A model generated the notes under the pieces. That model was not told the DNA's origin, did no database searches, and saw only the letters and a list, made by a program, of their open reading frames with translations. 38,046 nt of DNA from a virus. Where the stretch lies: the IMG/VR virus record IMGVR_UViG_3300031787_008681, positions 1 to 38,046 of that record. One strand, given 5' to 3'. Position numbers and translations under genes: made by a program. Positions within the stretch are counted from its first letter, which is position 1, and every line of letters starts with the position of its first letter. Positions 28,989 to 36,833 of this stretch are shown in pieces.

Positions 28989-30866
28989 TTATAGTCCAGA
29001 TAATTCTTTAATTCTTGCTAGTTCATTAACTTGAGGTACTTGTGTGTTTTGATTAGGTGCCATACGCTCTACAAACTGTCGAGCTACTTGTTCTGCCTTT
29101 GGACCATATTTTTTGCCTGCCATTATTATCACAGCCTCTGGACCTTTTGGAAAAGTTTCAGACATGCTGTCATAACAACTGTACATAAATTCAGCTAGTT
29201 CTTGTATGTTCAAAGATTCTTCTTGACCAGATCTCTTACGGAAATCTCGAGCATGTCTGTCGTCATGCTTTGCTGGATCAGGTAAACGATATTTGTCAGT
29301 GCCTTTGCCTCTCATACTTGGTGGTAAATCGTAATCGTCTGCTTTGTCGTATTCTGGGTCATTAGGATTGGCAGCTTCGTATTCATTGCCAAAATCTCCA
29401 TAGTCTTCGTCAGATCCATGGCCTGCTGATGCTAGGGCATAACTATCATCAGTTTCGCCGCCTTCATCATCGTATTCCTGTGCTGGCATATCCATATCGC
29501 CAAAATCTAATTCATCTACAACGTCAGGAGCATTGTTTTCTAACCACTGATACACCAACGGACGCACACAAGTGTCTGCGTCTTCTTGGGCAGCATCCTT
29601 GATTTCACGTGCTAATTCCGGATCATCGATTATGCCTTTAAGGCTGCTGATAGCATTCTGTCCATCTACACCTGCTGGGAAATGTTCACCCACCAATGAC
29701 TGTAGTTTCTCAACAGCCGCTGCCTTTTCTTCTTCGTCTTGACTAGTAATAGCATTATCTTCGCCTAGGTTCATGGCCCAATCTTCAAATTTTGAAAATG
29801 GATCATTAAATTCTTCTACGCTGTCGAGGTCGAGTTCTACTTCTTCGTTAGTTGATTGTGTCATCGCGACTATGTCGTCATAGTGTATATCTTCTTTGGT
29901 CTGCATTAGGCTATAAATGATAGGGAATGCGGCCTTGATATCTTCTTTGAAATTCTTTACTGTAAACTTATTTGTTAGATCTTCGATGAACTCTTCTGGA
30001 ACCTCTGTTACTTGTTCTGCCTGGAACTGTGCCTTGAATTGCTCGTAATGTGTTCTTTTAGCTAGTTTCTTAATTGTTTCTCTAAGACCGTCTAGTGTTT
30101 CATGAGCACGACCAACAATCTCATTAGTTTCGGAGTTCATAAGATCATTACGTACTACATAATTTCCAAAATTCTTTAGGTGTGCTATTTTTTCGCTGAT
30201 ACCGATAATGTGTTTACCGATATCATCGTAAGGCAATCCGCCTTCTTGTACGTGTCTCTGCATAGCACGAGCACCTGCCAAATGGATGAACGGATATTTA
30301 AATCGCTCACCTTGGCCGTTTTCGATGAACATAGCATTGATGTGTCTAGTTCTAGCACCGGGGCTGGTTTCATCTACTTGTTGATCATGCTTGATGATCA
30401 AACGTGTGTTTTCTAATTTTTGGTAGCTGGTTTTAGCAGTACCGTACATTCCTTCTTTCATAACTCCCTCTCCGACAGGTGTATTATTTGCATATTGACT
30501 TAAGAAACTAAAGTCTCTTTGATCTAAATTATCTTTGGTAATATCGCGTGTGTCAAAACTCATTAATCGACGTTTGGCAAACTCTCTAAGACCTCTTAGA
30601 AAATCGTACCAACCATCTTTTTGTACAGCATCCATATTTTCAGTAATGCCCGTACTATAGTAGACTTTCATATTCCCAGGCTCGGCTAAACTGATACTTA
30701 CATGCCCTACAGGGTTTTCTCCCTCCATGTAATCAAAGTCAAAGAATACCGCATCTTCTGGGTTGATGGTAATTTCGCCTAATTCGGAACCTAATTTTAG
30801 GCCAGAAAAACGGCTTCTAATCTTATAAAAAAGGTCAGTGCTTACGCTTTTGATATTATCTTCCAT
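28989..30866 (-). CDS. Virion-associated protein of unknown function (625 aa)
   Basis: A large acidic protein. The N-terminal half has AVFFDFDYMEGENPVGHVSI, EGMYGTAKTSYQKLENTRLI and FIHLAGARAMQRHVQEGG, segments that I recall in virion proteins of marine T4-like phages. Residues about 440-520 are Asp/Glu/Tyr-rich. The C-terminus has a helical block LAEFMYSCYDSMSETFPKGP and ends NELARIKELSGL, a tail motif that I associate with such phage proteins. No enzyme motif. GATAAATA stands exactly five bases before ATG, directly after the gp17 stop, so late leaderless transcription is predicted. Confidence 0.6.
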   Translation of the reverse strand: MEDNIKSVSTDLFYKIRSRFSGLKLGSELGEITINPEDAVFFDFDYMEGENPVGHVSISLAEPGNMKVYYSTGITENMDAVQKDGWYDFLRGLREFAKRRLMSFDTRDITKDNLDQRDFSFLSQYANNTPVGEGVMKEGMYGTAKTSYQKLENTRLIIKHDQQVDETSPGARTRHINAMFIENGQGERFKYPFIHLAGARAMQRHVQEGGLPYDDIGKHIIGISEKIAHLKNFGNYVVRNDLMNSETNEIVGRAHETLDGLRETIKKLAKRTHYEQFKAQFQAEQVTEVPEEFIEDLTNKFTVKNFKEDIKAAFPIIYSLMQTKEDIHYDDIVAMTQSTNEEVELDLDSVEEFNDPFSKFEDWAMNLGEDNAITSQDEEEKAAAVEKLQSLVGEHFPAGVDGQNAISSLKGIIDDPELAREIKDAAQEDADTCVRPLVYQWLENNAPDVVDELDFGDMDMPAQEYDDEGGETDDSYALASAGHGSDEDYGDFGNEYEAANPNDPEYDKADDYDLPPSMRGKGTDKYRLPDPAKHDDRHARDFRKRSGQEESLNIQELAEFMYSCYDSMSETFPKGPEAVIIMAGKKYGPKAEQVARQFVERMAPNQNTQVPQVNELARIKELSGL

Positions 30867-30871
30867 GTTTA

Positions 30872-30879
30872 TATTTATC
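30872..30879 (-). promoter_or_regulatory. Late-type -10 box (GATAAATA) five bases before ATG
   Basis: The minus strand reads the gp17 stop TAA, then GATAAATA, then TAAAC, then ATG (30866). The box matches T4 late consensus at seven of eight bases. No Shine-Dalgarno site precedes the ATG. Confidence 0.55.
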
Positions 30880-32466
30880 TTAATATATAGAACTTACATA
30901 AATGGGCATAGGCATCTGATCTTCAGATAACCTTTCCGTCATTTTTTCATAGATATGCGGATCCCAATCGGCTAAAATACCAGCCATCCGTATAATTAGC
31001 AGAGTAGACGATACTAGGTCGTCATGTTCGCCTGTTTTAGCACCAAATCCTACTCCGTGTGCTACAAATGTTTTTAACTCAGAAATCAGCGGTTTGCTGT
31101 TTATCTTCATCTTATAGGTTTCTAGCATATTTTTAAGTTGGCTGCAAGCCGTTACTTTAGACCTATGTGTAGTATTAAATCCTTTTCGGAATTTACGTAC
31201 ATGACCTTTTCGTATAGGTTCGCTTAAGAATAGTCCCGGAAAGTTTTCTTCGCCTATATCGTTAATCGTTATCAACGCTGCTTCGCCCAATGTGTTATTT
31301 TCAACAGAATAATATATTTGTGGCTGACCACCTAACTCCATAGCACGTTCAGCAATATATTTTAATATCTCTCTCATATGCTTTACCTGCGATTGGATAG
31401 GTGTTAGATTGTGATGCCACTCTGCTACTTGTTCCATCGAAGGCATTTCGTAAACTTGTATAGCACCGTAGTCGCCGCCGGTGCCTAGACTAGGATCAAG
31501 TGCTACTAGATACGTAGCCTGTGGATTAATTTCTTTATACCAACGTGTTTGCCCCATAGTCATTACAGGATCGACACCTTTGAGTTCTGCTAATTTTACT
31601 GCGTTGATTAGGGTTTCATCAAAAATCAAGAATTCACAATCAAACTCTCTGCGGAAACGCTCGTCGCCAATTTTAGCACGTTCTATTTTTGCCCACTCTT
31701 CATCGCGATCCGGGTGTTCTGCCCAATGAGCAAAATAACTGTAAAAACCGTTAGCTCCTAATTTAGCTTCGTTTCCAAATTCGTCAAACTTCTTGTTAGC
31801 CTCGGTCCATATCAAAGCAAACTGATCTTCGTCTGAGTTTGGAGTTGATGTAATAATACACTTACCACCTGTTGACAATGTTGGTGATAACGCAGTCCAA
31901 AACTCTTTGGCTTTCTCTGGTGGTTGTACAAACGCAAACTCGTCACAGTAAATCAAGGATAGCGACTTACCACGACCTGTGTTTTCAGTAGTTGTGGTTG
32001 CTTGGATACGAGCACCATTATCGTATTCAATAGTATTCCTGTTATAACTGTAAACGCCAGCACGGATAAAATCAGGTAAATTTTCATAGCCATATCGATA
32101 ACGATTCATAATGTCCTGAGCACCCTCATACTTGTGAGCAGCGATCAAAACCTGTGCTTCAGGTACAAACATTGTGTACCATAATAGATAACCAGTAGCA
32201 CAGGTAGTCTTACCCATCTGACGGGGTAACATAGCTATACATTGCTTGTTTTCGTGATAGGCTTGTATCAATCTTTCTTGATATTCATACGGCTCAAACG
32301 GAATGCTTCCACGAACAGGATGTTGGATCTTTAAAAAATTTCTACAGAAATACAATGGCCCTGTTATAGGATCCATACATGCTTCTAGATGCTTTACTTC
32401 TTCTAAAGTATACTTGATCTGAGCATGTGCTTTCTTGATCAGATTACCGTCGAGTGATTTTGCCAT
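30880..32466 (-). CDS. gp17: Terminase large subunit (T4 gp17)
   Basis: The packaging motor ATPase and nuclease. The 528 residues are short of T4's 610 but contain all key parts. Walker A LPRQMGKTT is at 80-88, Walker B SLIYCDEFAF with D175/E176. The coupling motif follows as SPTLSTGGKCIITSTPNS. A RuvC-like nuclease domain has ATYLVALDPSLGTGGDYGAI with D324 and D332. A late-type box ends five bases before ATG, and a terminator for the upstream gene abuts it, so the gene begins its own late, probably leaderless transcript. Confidence 0.92.
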   Translation of the reverse strand: MAKSLDGNLIKKAHAQIKYTLEEVKHLEACMDPITGPLYFCRNFLKIQHPVRGSIPFEPYEYQERLIQAYHENKQCIAMLPRQMGKTTCATGYLLWYTMFVPEAQVLIAAHKYEGAQDIMNRYRYGYENLPDFIRAGVYSYNRNTIEYDNGARIQATTTTENTGRGKSLSLIYCDEFAFVQPPEKAKEFWTALSPTLSTGGKCIITSTPNSDEDQFALIWTEANKKFDEFGNEAKLGANGFYSYFAHWAEHPDRDEEWAKIERAKIGDERFRREFDCEFLIFDETLINAVKLAELKGVDPVMTMGQTRWYKEINPQATYLVALDPSLGTGGDYGAIQVYEMPSMEQVAEWHHNLTPIQSQVKHMREILKYIAERAMELGGQPQIYYSVENNTLGEAALITINDIGEENFPGLFLSEPIRKGHVRKFRKGFNTTHRSKVTACSQLKNMLETYKMKINSKPLISELKTFVAHGVGFGAKTGEHDDLVSSTLLIIRMAGILADWDPHIYEKMTERLSEDQMPMPIYVSSIY

Positions 32467-32471
32467 ACAAC

Positions 32472-32479
32472 TATTTAAT
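32472..32479 (-). promoter_or_regulatory. Late-type -10 box (ATTAAATA) five bases before ATG of gp17
   Basis: The minus strand reads ATTAAATA-GTTGT-ATG(32466). It follows the T-run of the terminator by one base. It matches T4 late consensus at six of eight positions. Confidence 0.45.
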
Positions 32480-32480
32480 G

Positions 32481-32508
32481 AAAAAAATAGGCTCCGAAGA
32501 GCCTATTT
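32481..32508 (-). terminator. UUCG-loop intrinsic terminator before gp17
   Basis: Minus-strand RNA forms AAAUAGGCUC-UUCG-GAGCCUAUUU, ten perfect pairs, with seven U at its end. It terminates the 181-residue gene's transcript. The gp17 promoter box and ATG follow at once. Confidence 0.85.
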
Positions 32509-32523
32509 GGTTTTTATGATTGT

Positions 32524-33069
32524 TTATTTAGATTTGATTTCTGCTAACAAAGCTTCTAGTTGTGCTTTGATATCTTCTACAGCCATAGGATTGTCGCCGG
32601 GCTGTGTAGCAGGGAACTGACGTTTCTTGCGATTTAGATCGTCTCCGTTTGGAATAGCAGCACTCATAGGTTTAATCTCTGGATCTGCTCCACCATCTGG
32701 TGTGTTAGCAAATGATTCTTCTTCCCCACTCATATTATCCATTGGGTCAATATCATTATCGGCCAACGCAGGTGGTTTTGGTAATAGTTTATCTCTCAAC
32801 GATGCCATTGATGGTTCTGTTTTAACCATAGGCAGGGTCGGATCGCTGACATTGCCTCCCATAGGTGATCCCATGGTAGGGTTCACTTTGGTAATCAACT
32901 GCATTAATGATTCAATATTGTCCATGCCTTGAGCATTAAGATTAATACTCATCGACGGTGGAGCAGTTGGTGGTGTTGGCGATGGAGTTGACATAGGCAT
33001 GCCACACTCCTCTGATACCTCGCTAGCATTTAGCTCAGCCATCTTTTCTAGTATAGCTTTAAAATCCAT
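32524..33069 (-). CDS. Low-complexity conserved phage protein (181 aa)
   Basis: A Pro/Ser/Met-rich protein: MDFKAILEKMAELNASEVSEEC, then STPSPTPPTAPPSMSINLNAQGMDNI, an acidic middle and a helical end AVEDIKAQLEALLAEIKSK. It looks mostly disordered with short helices at both ends, like a scaffold, core or packaging adapter. I recall similar genes next to the terminases of marine T4-like phages, but no function. GGGAG sits six bases before ATG. A strong terminator follows the stop. Confidence 0.5.
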   Translation of the reverse strand: MDFKAILEKMAELNASEVSEECGMPMSTPSPTPPTAPPSMSINLNAQGMDNIESLMQLITKVNPTMGSPMGGNVSDPTLPMVKTEPSMASLRDKLLPKPPALADNDIDPMDNMSGEEESFANTPDGGADPEIKPMSAAIPNGDDLNRKKRQFPATQPGDNPMAVEDIKAQLEALLAEIKSK

Positions 33070-33070
33070 A

Positions 33071-33634
33071 TTAACTCCCTAGGGCACTTTTAGTGCCTGC
33101 TTTATCTTGTTTAGGTGCTTTGGGCATTTTATATTCGCCCTGATTGTTTTCTTTAGTTCTTTCTTTACTGACTTTAGCAATGTCTTTCAAGAAAGCTGCT
33201 GTGAATTCATTACCAAAATTTTCTTTATGTTTGATTTTTTCAGAATCTTTTAATTCGCTGTCGTTTAACAAGGCTTTACCGCTAGGGCCCTCAGCTGGCT
33301 CTGCTTGTTCGAACGGATCGTTGACATTTCTTACACGAAGATGTGTATTAGAAATACCGGTTGATTCGTGTACATCGATCTGTACTTGTTGTGGTGTTAC
33401 TGGATATGAACACTCACATTCAAACACTGTGACTTCTATATTAGATAGATCTAGAAATTCTAGAGCTGTTTTTTGTATAGGTGTAGTAGCTACTTTTTCA
33501 AATTTTCCGCAACCATACTTGCCCATCTTTGCCTTGGCTTTTTCTTCAAAGCTTTCGGGCAACGGGCCAGCAACCTTGATACGGAAACCGTAGGTTTTTT
33601 TGCTTTCAGATAGATATTCTTTGAATGTTTTCAT
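33071..33634 (-). CDS. Conserved phage protein with capsid-targeting-like N-terminus (187 aa)
   Basis: The N-terminus MKTFKEYLSES is very close to the T4 capsid-targeting sequence MKTYQEFIAEA, including an L-S-E site for gp21-type cleavage. The next part (YGFRIKVAGPLPESFEEKAK, EVTVFECECSYPVTPQQVQIDV) is an ordered alpha/beta segment; the C-terminal 60 residues are charged and disordered. I recall it as a conserved neighbour of terminase in marine T4-like phages. A late-type box ends five bases before the ATG and includes the gp16 stop codon. It may be packaged in the head. Confidence 0.6.
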   Translation of the reverse strand: MKTFKEYLSESKKTYGFRIKVAGPLPESFEEKAKAKMGKYGCGKFEKVATTPIQKTALEFLDLSNIEVTVFECECSYPVTPQQVQIDVHESTGISNTHLRVRNVNDPFEQAEPAEGPSGKALLNDSELKDSEKIKHKENFGNEFTAAFLKDIAKVSKERTKENNQGEYKMPKAPKQDKAGTKSALGS

Positions 33635-33639
33635 ATCAG

Positions 33640-33647
33640 TATTTATT
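33640..33647 (-). promoter_or_regulatory. Late-type -10 box (AATAAATA) five bases before ATG
   Basis: The minus strand reads AATAAATA-CTGAT-ATG(33634), matching T4 late consensus at seven of eight bases. The gp16 stop TAA lies inside the box. An AAAGGA upstream of the box is too far from the ATG to act as its Shine-Dalgarno site. Confidence 0.5.
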
Positions 33648-34125
33648 CCTTTCCCTGGAGTTTTTTCAACAACTCGTTGCGATCAGTTATTACAAACGCC
33701 TGTCCGCTGAGCATGTTATTAGAATCATCATCTCCAGCATCTTTGTCAATTTTAAGTTTTTTTAACTTAGCATCTATAGCTTTTAATTTCTTATCAATCT
33801 TTGCTGATTTAGCATCTATAGCATTTCTCAGCATAGTACCTGCTACTTCAAAAATACGTCCGCTGTAGCGTACTTCTACGTTCATGCCTAAATCCATAAG
33901 ATCGTCGTAGGCATCTTCAGCTTTTTTAGCCAATGCGTCTAATTCGTTTTCGCCTAGGTTTTCTAAATCTGCTATATCTGGCAAACGTCCTGCTATAGCA
34001 TCTACTTCGCGATAACTTCTTTCTAGATCACGAACTTCTTCTTTAGATTCTTCAATCACAGGAACTTTAGCCTCAACAGCTCTAGTATCTTCTAAGTTAA
34101 AAAGTTCTTCGAGTTTTTTCGTCAT
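33643..34125 (-). CDS. gp16: Terminase small subunit (T4 gp16)
   Basis: In T4, gp16 forms rings that recognise DNA and regulate gp17. The 160-residue product (T4 164) has a central helical region DELDALAKKAEDAYDDLMDLGMNVEVRYSGRIFEVAGTMLRNAIDAK, then a long charged coiled coil SAKIDKKLKAIDAKLKKLKIDK and the ending FVITDRNELLKKLQ. This order is what I know of gp16 in marine relatives. Gene order before gp17, with two small genes between them, supports it. GATAAGTA ends four bases before the ATG as a possible late box. Confidence 0.78.
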   Translation of the reverse strand: MTKKLEELFNLEDTRAVEAKVPVIEESKEEVRDLERSYREVDAIAGRLPDIADLENLGENELDALAKKAEDAYDDLMDLGMNVEVRYSGRIFEVAGTMLRNAIDAKSAKIDKKLKAIDAKLKKLKIDKDAGDDDSNNMLSGQAFVITDRNELLKKLQGKE

Positions 34126-34129
34126 ACTA

Positions 34130-34137
34130 TACTTATC
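34130..34137 (-). promoter_or_regulatory. Possible late-type box (GATAAGTA) four bases before gp16 ATG
   Basis: The minus strand reads GATAAGTA-TAGT-ATG(34125). It differs from the other near-start boxes at the A-to-G change in the core and in spacing, so support is weaker. Confidence 0.3.
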
Positions 34138-34573
34138 TGCGTTTTGAACCTTTGTGGAAAATATCGTCTTCGTTAACTACTCTAAAACGAATTCCTTGTT
34201 GCTTACACCAAGCAGTAGCAGCTTCCCATTTGGCAAGATTTTTTACGTATTGTTCTTGATTGTATCTGCTCTTTCCTACTTTTTCTAAAAAAGTATGATT
34301 ACTAGGTTTTACTTCTACTAGTTCGGCGTGTTTTTTTCCGCCTTTGTCATTGTAAACAATAAAAAAATCAGGCACATATATTGTATATTTGCCTGTTAGC
34401 GGGTCTCTATAAGGAATCTGGATACTTTCTGATGCCCAATTTTCCACTCCCGGGTGCTCGTCTAGCATACGCATGAAAACAAATTCCCATGAACTACGTG
34501 CCAGCGGTGTTTTCTTCCCGATATATTTGTCGGGATTTTTCATTTCAAATTTACCTTGAGCAAATTTAACCAT
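34133..34573 (-). CDS. gp4: Head completion protein (T4 gp4-like, nuclease fold)
   Basis: A 146-residue protein with RSSWEFVFMRMLDEHPGVENWASESIQIPY, YVPDFFIVYND and HAELVEVKPSN: the E, PD and E-x-K elements of a TnsA/restriction-endonuclease-like fold, the pattern of T4 gp4/50. It acts in the final steps of head assembly, perhaps trimming DNA ends. The C-terminus KWEAATAWCKQQGIRFRVVNEDD is also family-typical. T4 gp4 has about 150 residues. The start abuts the stop of the 125-residue gene upstream by a one-base overlap. Confidence 0.75.
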   Translation of the reverse strand: MVKFAQGKFEMKNPDKYIGKKTPLARSSWEFVFMRMLDEHPGVENWASESIQIPYRDPLTGKYTIYVPDFFIVYNDKGGKKHAELVEVKPSNHTFLEKVGKSRYNQEQYVKNLAKWEAATAWCKQQGIRFRVVNEDDIFHKGSKRR

Positions 34574-34950
34574 TACGCTCTAATGTTTCTAAGTTTGAGT
34601 TGATTAGCAGTAATCACTGTCCTAAAACCCAATCTCGATGTTTGGCTACGATTTTGATTTAATATCTCAGCCACTAATCCTGTAAGTTCTAACTGTTTCA
34701 AAGAATCCAAAGTTTCTAATAATTGAAAAACAGGAAATCCGTCTTTCTTAGCCTGTTGTAAAAGAACCATGGCTGTAACTGTTGCTGCTTCGAGGCCAAA
34801 ACCTTTATTAGTTAAAAATCCTATAGTAGCATCTACGTCACTGCCGAGATATTCTTCACCTCGCTGTCCAAAATTATTTAAATAGACTCTACTTCTATCA
34901 GCACTATCAGTAGATTGTGTAGTCGGTAAATTAGTTAAGACACTATTCAT
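34573..34950 (-). CDS. Conserved virion-type hypothetical protein (125 aa)
   Basis: MNSVLTNLPTTQSTDSADRSRVYLNNF begins the protein, followed by a helical stretch DVDATIGFLTNKGFGLEAATVTAMVLLQQAKKDGFPVF and an end LGFRTVITANQLKLRNIRA. I recall related proteins near gp19 in marine T4-like phages; the exact role is unknown, though context suggests tail or neck assembly. ATGA overlap with the tail-tube-like gene upstream suggests translational coupling. No signal or membrane segment is visible. Confidence 0.55.
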   Translation of the reverse strand: MNSVLTNLPTTQSTDSADRSRVYLNNFGQRGEEYLGSDVDATIGFLTNKGFGLEAATVTAMVLLQQAKKDGFPVFQLLETLDSLKQLELTGLVAEILNQNRSQTSRLGFRTVITANQLKLRNIRA

Positions 34951-36080
34951 TCTGCCCTCTTGTTTGTTCCAAAGGATATACCAGGTAATCCACTGGTAAC
35001 ATTATCTTGCCCTGTGGGTGTTAGTAATATATTTGTTGCTTCTGCGACTAAATTTTCTGGACGAAGAGATGCTAGACTCTTATAAAAATTAATAGCTTTG
35101 ATAGCAGCCTGTAACCCGTCTGTTCTAGAAAAAGCACCTTGGACGTTGTTAACTCCGTATATTGTTGAAGCATCTTCAATAATTTGCGACCCTGCGTTAA
35201 TTAACCCGCCTGGGCCAAATATAGTAGAAATTTGGCCTCCCCCTATAGTTAAAGGACTAGGAGTTCTATCATAATATAGATCAGCAAAACCTCGAGGTAC
35301 TCCTCTGTCAATAATAGAACCGGTTCCATATAAAACTGATTCATAAACAATATTCATCGTAGCTTCAATTGTGCCGTTGTTAGAGCCTTGATCTACGTTT
35401 CCGTGATTCCAGCTTGTTATATGGGGATTAATCAACGTATAAGCATTGAATTTTTTTCGACTTAAAGTGTATATAGTAATTGAACCAAAGAATGGTCTTG
35501 TATAATTTATTTTATCAACATCGAGGCCGTATCGAATTTGTCCAGCTTCTATTGCCCCTAAAGTTCTTCCTGTGTTAGTAATGCCTCCGCCTGCTTTGGG
35601 AGCTCCGGTTGTAGTTTGATCTGGAGCATACACTCCGCCTTTTGTCTGTGTCCAAAAATCAGGAGGAAGAAATCTTTCATTAGAATAATGAGAAAGATAT
35701 TGAGCCCATAAAGCATTTATTACCCCTAAGTTGTCGTCATGAAAAACAAGATTTAGTGGTTCGTATTTTATTTCTTTGTAAATTACACGTTTCCTGTTAT
35801 ATTGATTTTTAACCTCGTGCTCAAAAGTAATTTTAGGTAAATCGGCTTGTTTTACTAACATGTCGATTGCCTGTTGATTATTTTTTAGATATGTAGATGA
35901 CGCTACAGCAGGTTGGTTTATGTTAAACTGAACATGATACAGGAATTTAGTTCTTGGTGCCCGCGACATTCCGTTATCGAGATATAGTCGAGCCGCGTGA
36001 CGAGCATCACCAAGATTTCCCTTGGGGTTTGTGATGCCTTGCCCTACTCCTTGAAGGAATCGTGTGAATTTATCTGCCAT
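34947..36080 (-). CDS. Second tail-tube-fold protein (gp48/gp54-like or gp19 paralogue)
   Basis: The 377-residue product has residues about 45-135 that match the tail-tube pattern of gp19: KFLYHVQFNI, LVKQADLPKITFEHEVKNQYNRKRVIYKE, IKYEPLNLVFHDDNLGVINALWAQYL. These mirror gp19's KQVNDITRPKVNFEEIELPIYNSRV and EPVTLNVRDD. The long C-terminal part has Gly/Thr-rich segments. In T4, gp48 (364 residues) and gp54 (320) share this fold and start the tube at the baseplate; length and context fit, but a different tail component is possible. ACTAAATA ends five bases before ATG, with no Shine-Dalgarno site. Confidence 0.6.
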   Translation of the reverse strand: MADKFTRFLQGVGQGITNPKGNLGDARHAARLYLDNGMSRAPRTKFLYHVQFNINQPAVASSTYLKNNQQAIDMLVKQADLPKITFEHEVKNQYNRKRVIYKEIKYEPLNLVFHDDNLGVINALWAQYLSHYSNERFLPPDFWTQTKGGVYAPDQTTTGAPKAGGGITNTGRTLGAIEAGQIRYGLDVDKINYTRPFFGSITIYTLSRKKFNAYTLINPHITSWNHGNVDQGSNNGTIEATMNIVYESVLYGTGSIIDRGVPRGFADLYYDRTPSPLTIGGGQISTIFGPGGLINAGSQIIEDASTIYGVNNVQGAFSRTDGLQAAIKAINFYKSLASLRPENLVAEATNILLTPTGQDNVTSGLPGISFGTNKRAE

Positions 36081-36085
36081 AATAT

Positions 36086-36093
36086 TATTTAGT
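36086..36093 (-). promoter_or_regulatory. Late-type -10 box (ACTAAATA) five bases before ATG
   Basis: The minus strand reads ACTAAATA-ATATT-ATG(36080) directly after the T-run of the gp19 terminator. It matches the late consensus TATAAATA at six of eight bases. A leaderless transcript is predicted. Confidence 0.45.
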
Positions 36094-36095
36094 GA

Positions 36096-36122
36096 TAAAA
36101 AAAGCCCGGGGATTCCGGGCTT
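36096..36122 (-). terminator. Intrinsic terminator after gp19
   Basis: Minus-strand RNA forms AAGCCCGG-AAUCC-CCGGGCUU (eight pairs, five-base loop) and ends in a run of seven or more U. It separates gp19 from the second tail-tube-like gene, whose promoter box follows at once. Confidence 0.8.
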
Positions 36123-36139
36123 GATTTAATTTTGTGATA

Positions 36140-36772
36140 TTAACTTCCTGTAGCTAGGCTACCAAGAGTTCTAGCACCAATGTTTCTACCAATGCCGTCA
36201 ATGCCGCCGCCTTTGTATTGGATCGCGTTATCGTAACGTATTGCTAGTGCAATCATTGCTGGTTCGTTTGATGTATAGTTTAAATCACCGTAATCGATGT
36301 TTTGTACGAAACAACCGTACAATTCAAATGTTTCTAGCACGTTAGGTGTTTGAGCACCATTTCCGCCATCTAGTAGTTCGATTAGTGTAGTGAACTTATA
36401 GTCTTGAGCAGATGCTGCTCCTGATTGTTCGAAGAAGTCAAATTGTTTCTGAATCTGCTCACCGCACAGGCGTTGGATAGATCCTGTAGCATCATCTCTC
36501 ACGTTTAATGTTACTGGTTCCCAATTGTGTCTACCTGCTAGGTATACTCTTGAGTTGTAAATTGGAAGTTCTATTTCTTCAAAGTTTACTTTAGGACGAG
36601 TAATATCATTTACTTGTTTTGTTAATTCAGTTGCTACTGTTCCATTTGCCCCGAAGCCTTGTAAGACCACCCTAAATCTATACTTTAGCTTGGGCATTAA
36701 CAAGCCCTGAGCACTAGACGAAGCGTCTGTTGCCAAAGGTACTGTTAATTTTGATAGTGTTGAAATTGCCAT
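36140..36772 (-). CDS. gp19: Tail tube protein (T4 gp19)
   Basis: The main tail tube subunit, which stacks in hexameric rings inside the sheath. The 210 residues (T4 163) contain the typical core: LMPKLKYRFRVVLQGFG, TKQVNDITRPKVNFEEIELPIYNSRVYLAGRHNWEPVTLNVRDD, GEQIQKQFDFFEQ, and TFELYGCFVQNIDYGDLNYTSNEPAMIALAIRYDNA. A late box GATAAATA stands 22 bases upstream of the ATG and CGGAG serves as Shine-Dalgarno site, so it has a normal leader. It follows gp18 as in T4, with a hairpin between, and has its own terminator. Confidence 0.9.
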   Translation of the reverse strand: MAISTLSKLTVPLATDASSSAQGLLMPKLKYRFRVVLQGFGANGTVATELTKQVNDITRPKVNFEEIELPIYNSRVYLAGRHNWEPVTLNVRDDATGSIQRLCGEQIQKQFDFFEQSGAASAQDYKFTTLIELLDGGNGAQTPNVLETFELYGCFVQNIDYGDLNYTSNEPAMIALAIRYDNAIQYKGGGIDGIGRNIGARTLGSLATGS

Positions 36773-36794
36773 ATTCTTATGCTCCGGATAATAT

Positions 36795-36802
36795 TATTTA
36801 TC
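36795..36802 (-). promoter_or_regulatory. Late-type promoter GATAAATA for gp19
   Basis: The minus strand reads GATAAATA 22 bases before the ATG at 36772. The leader contains CGGAG. This is the conventional late-promoter arrangement. Confidence 0.6.
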
Positions 36803-36807
36803 TCTTA

Positions 36808-36833
36808 TAATTGGGGGACAAAGCCCCCAATTA
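36808..36833 (-). terminator. Hairpin after gp18
   Basis: TAATTGGGGG-ACAAAG-CCCCCAATTA is a ten-pair perfect inverted repeat right after the gp18 stop. On the minus strand it is followed by TAAGAGATAAATA with no U-run, so it may act as a processing or partial termination site before the gp19 promoter. Confidence 0.6.
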
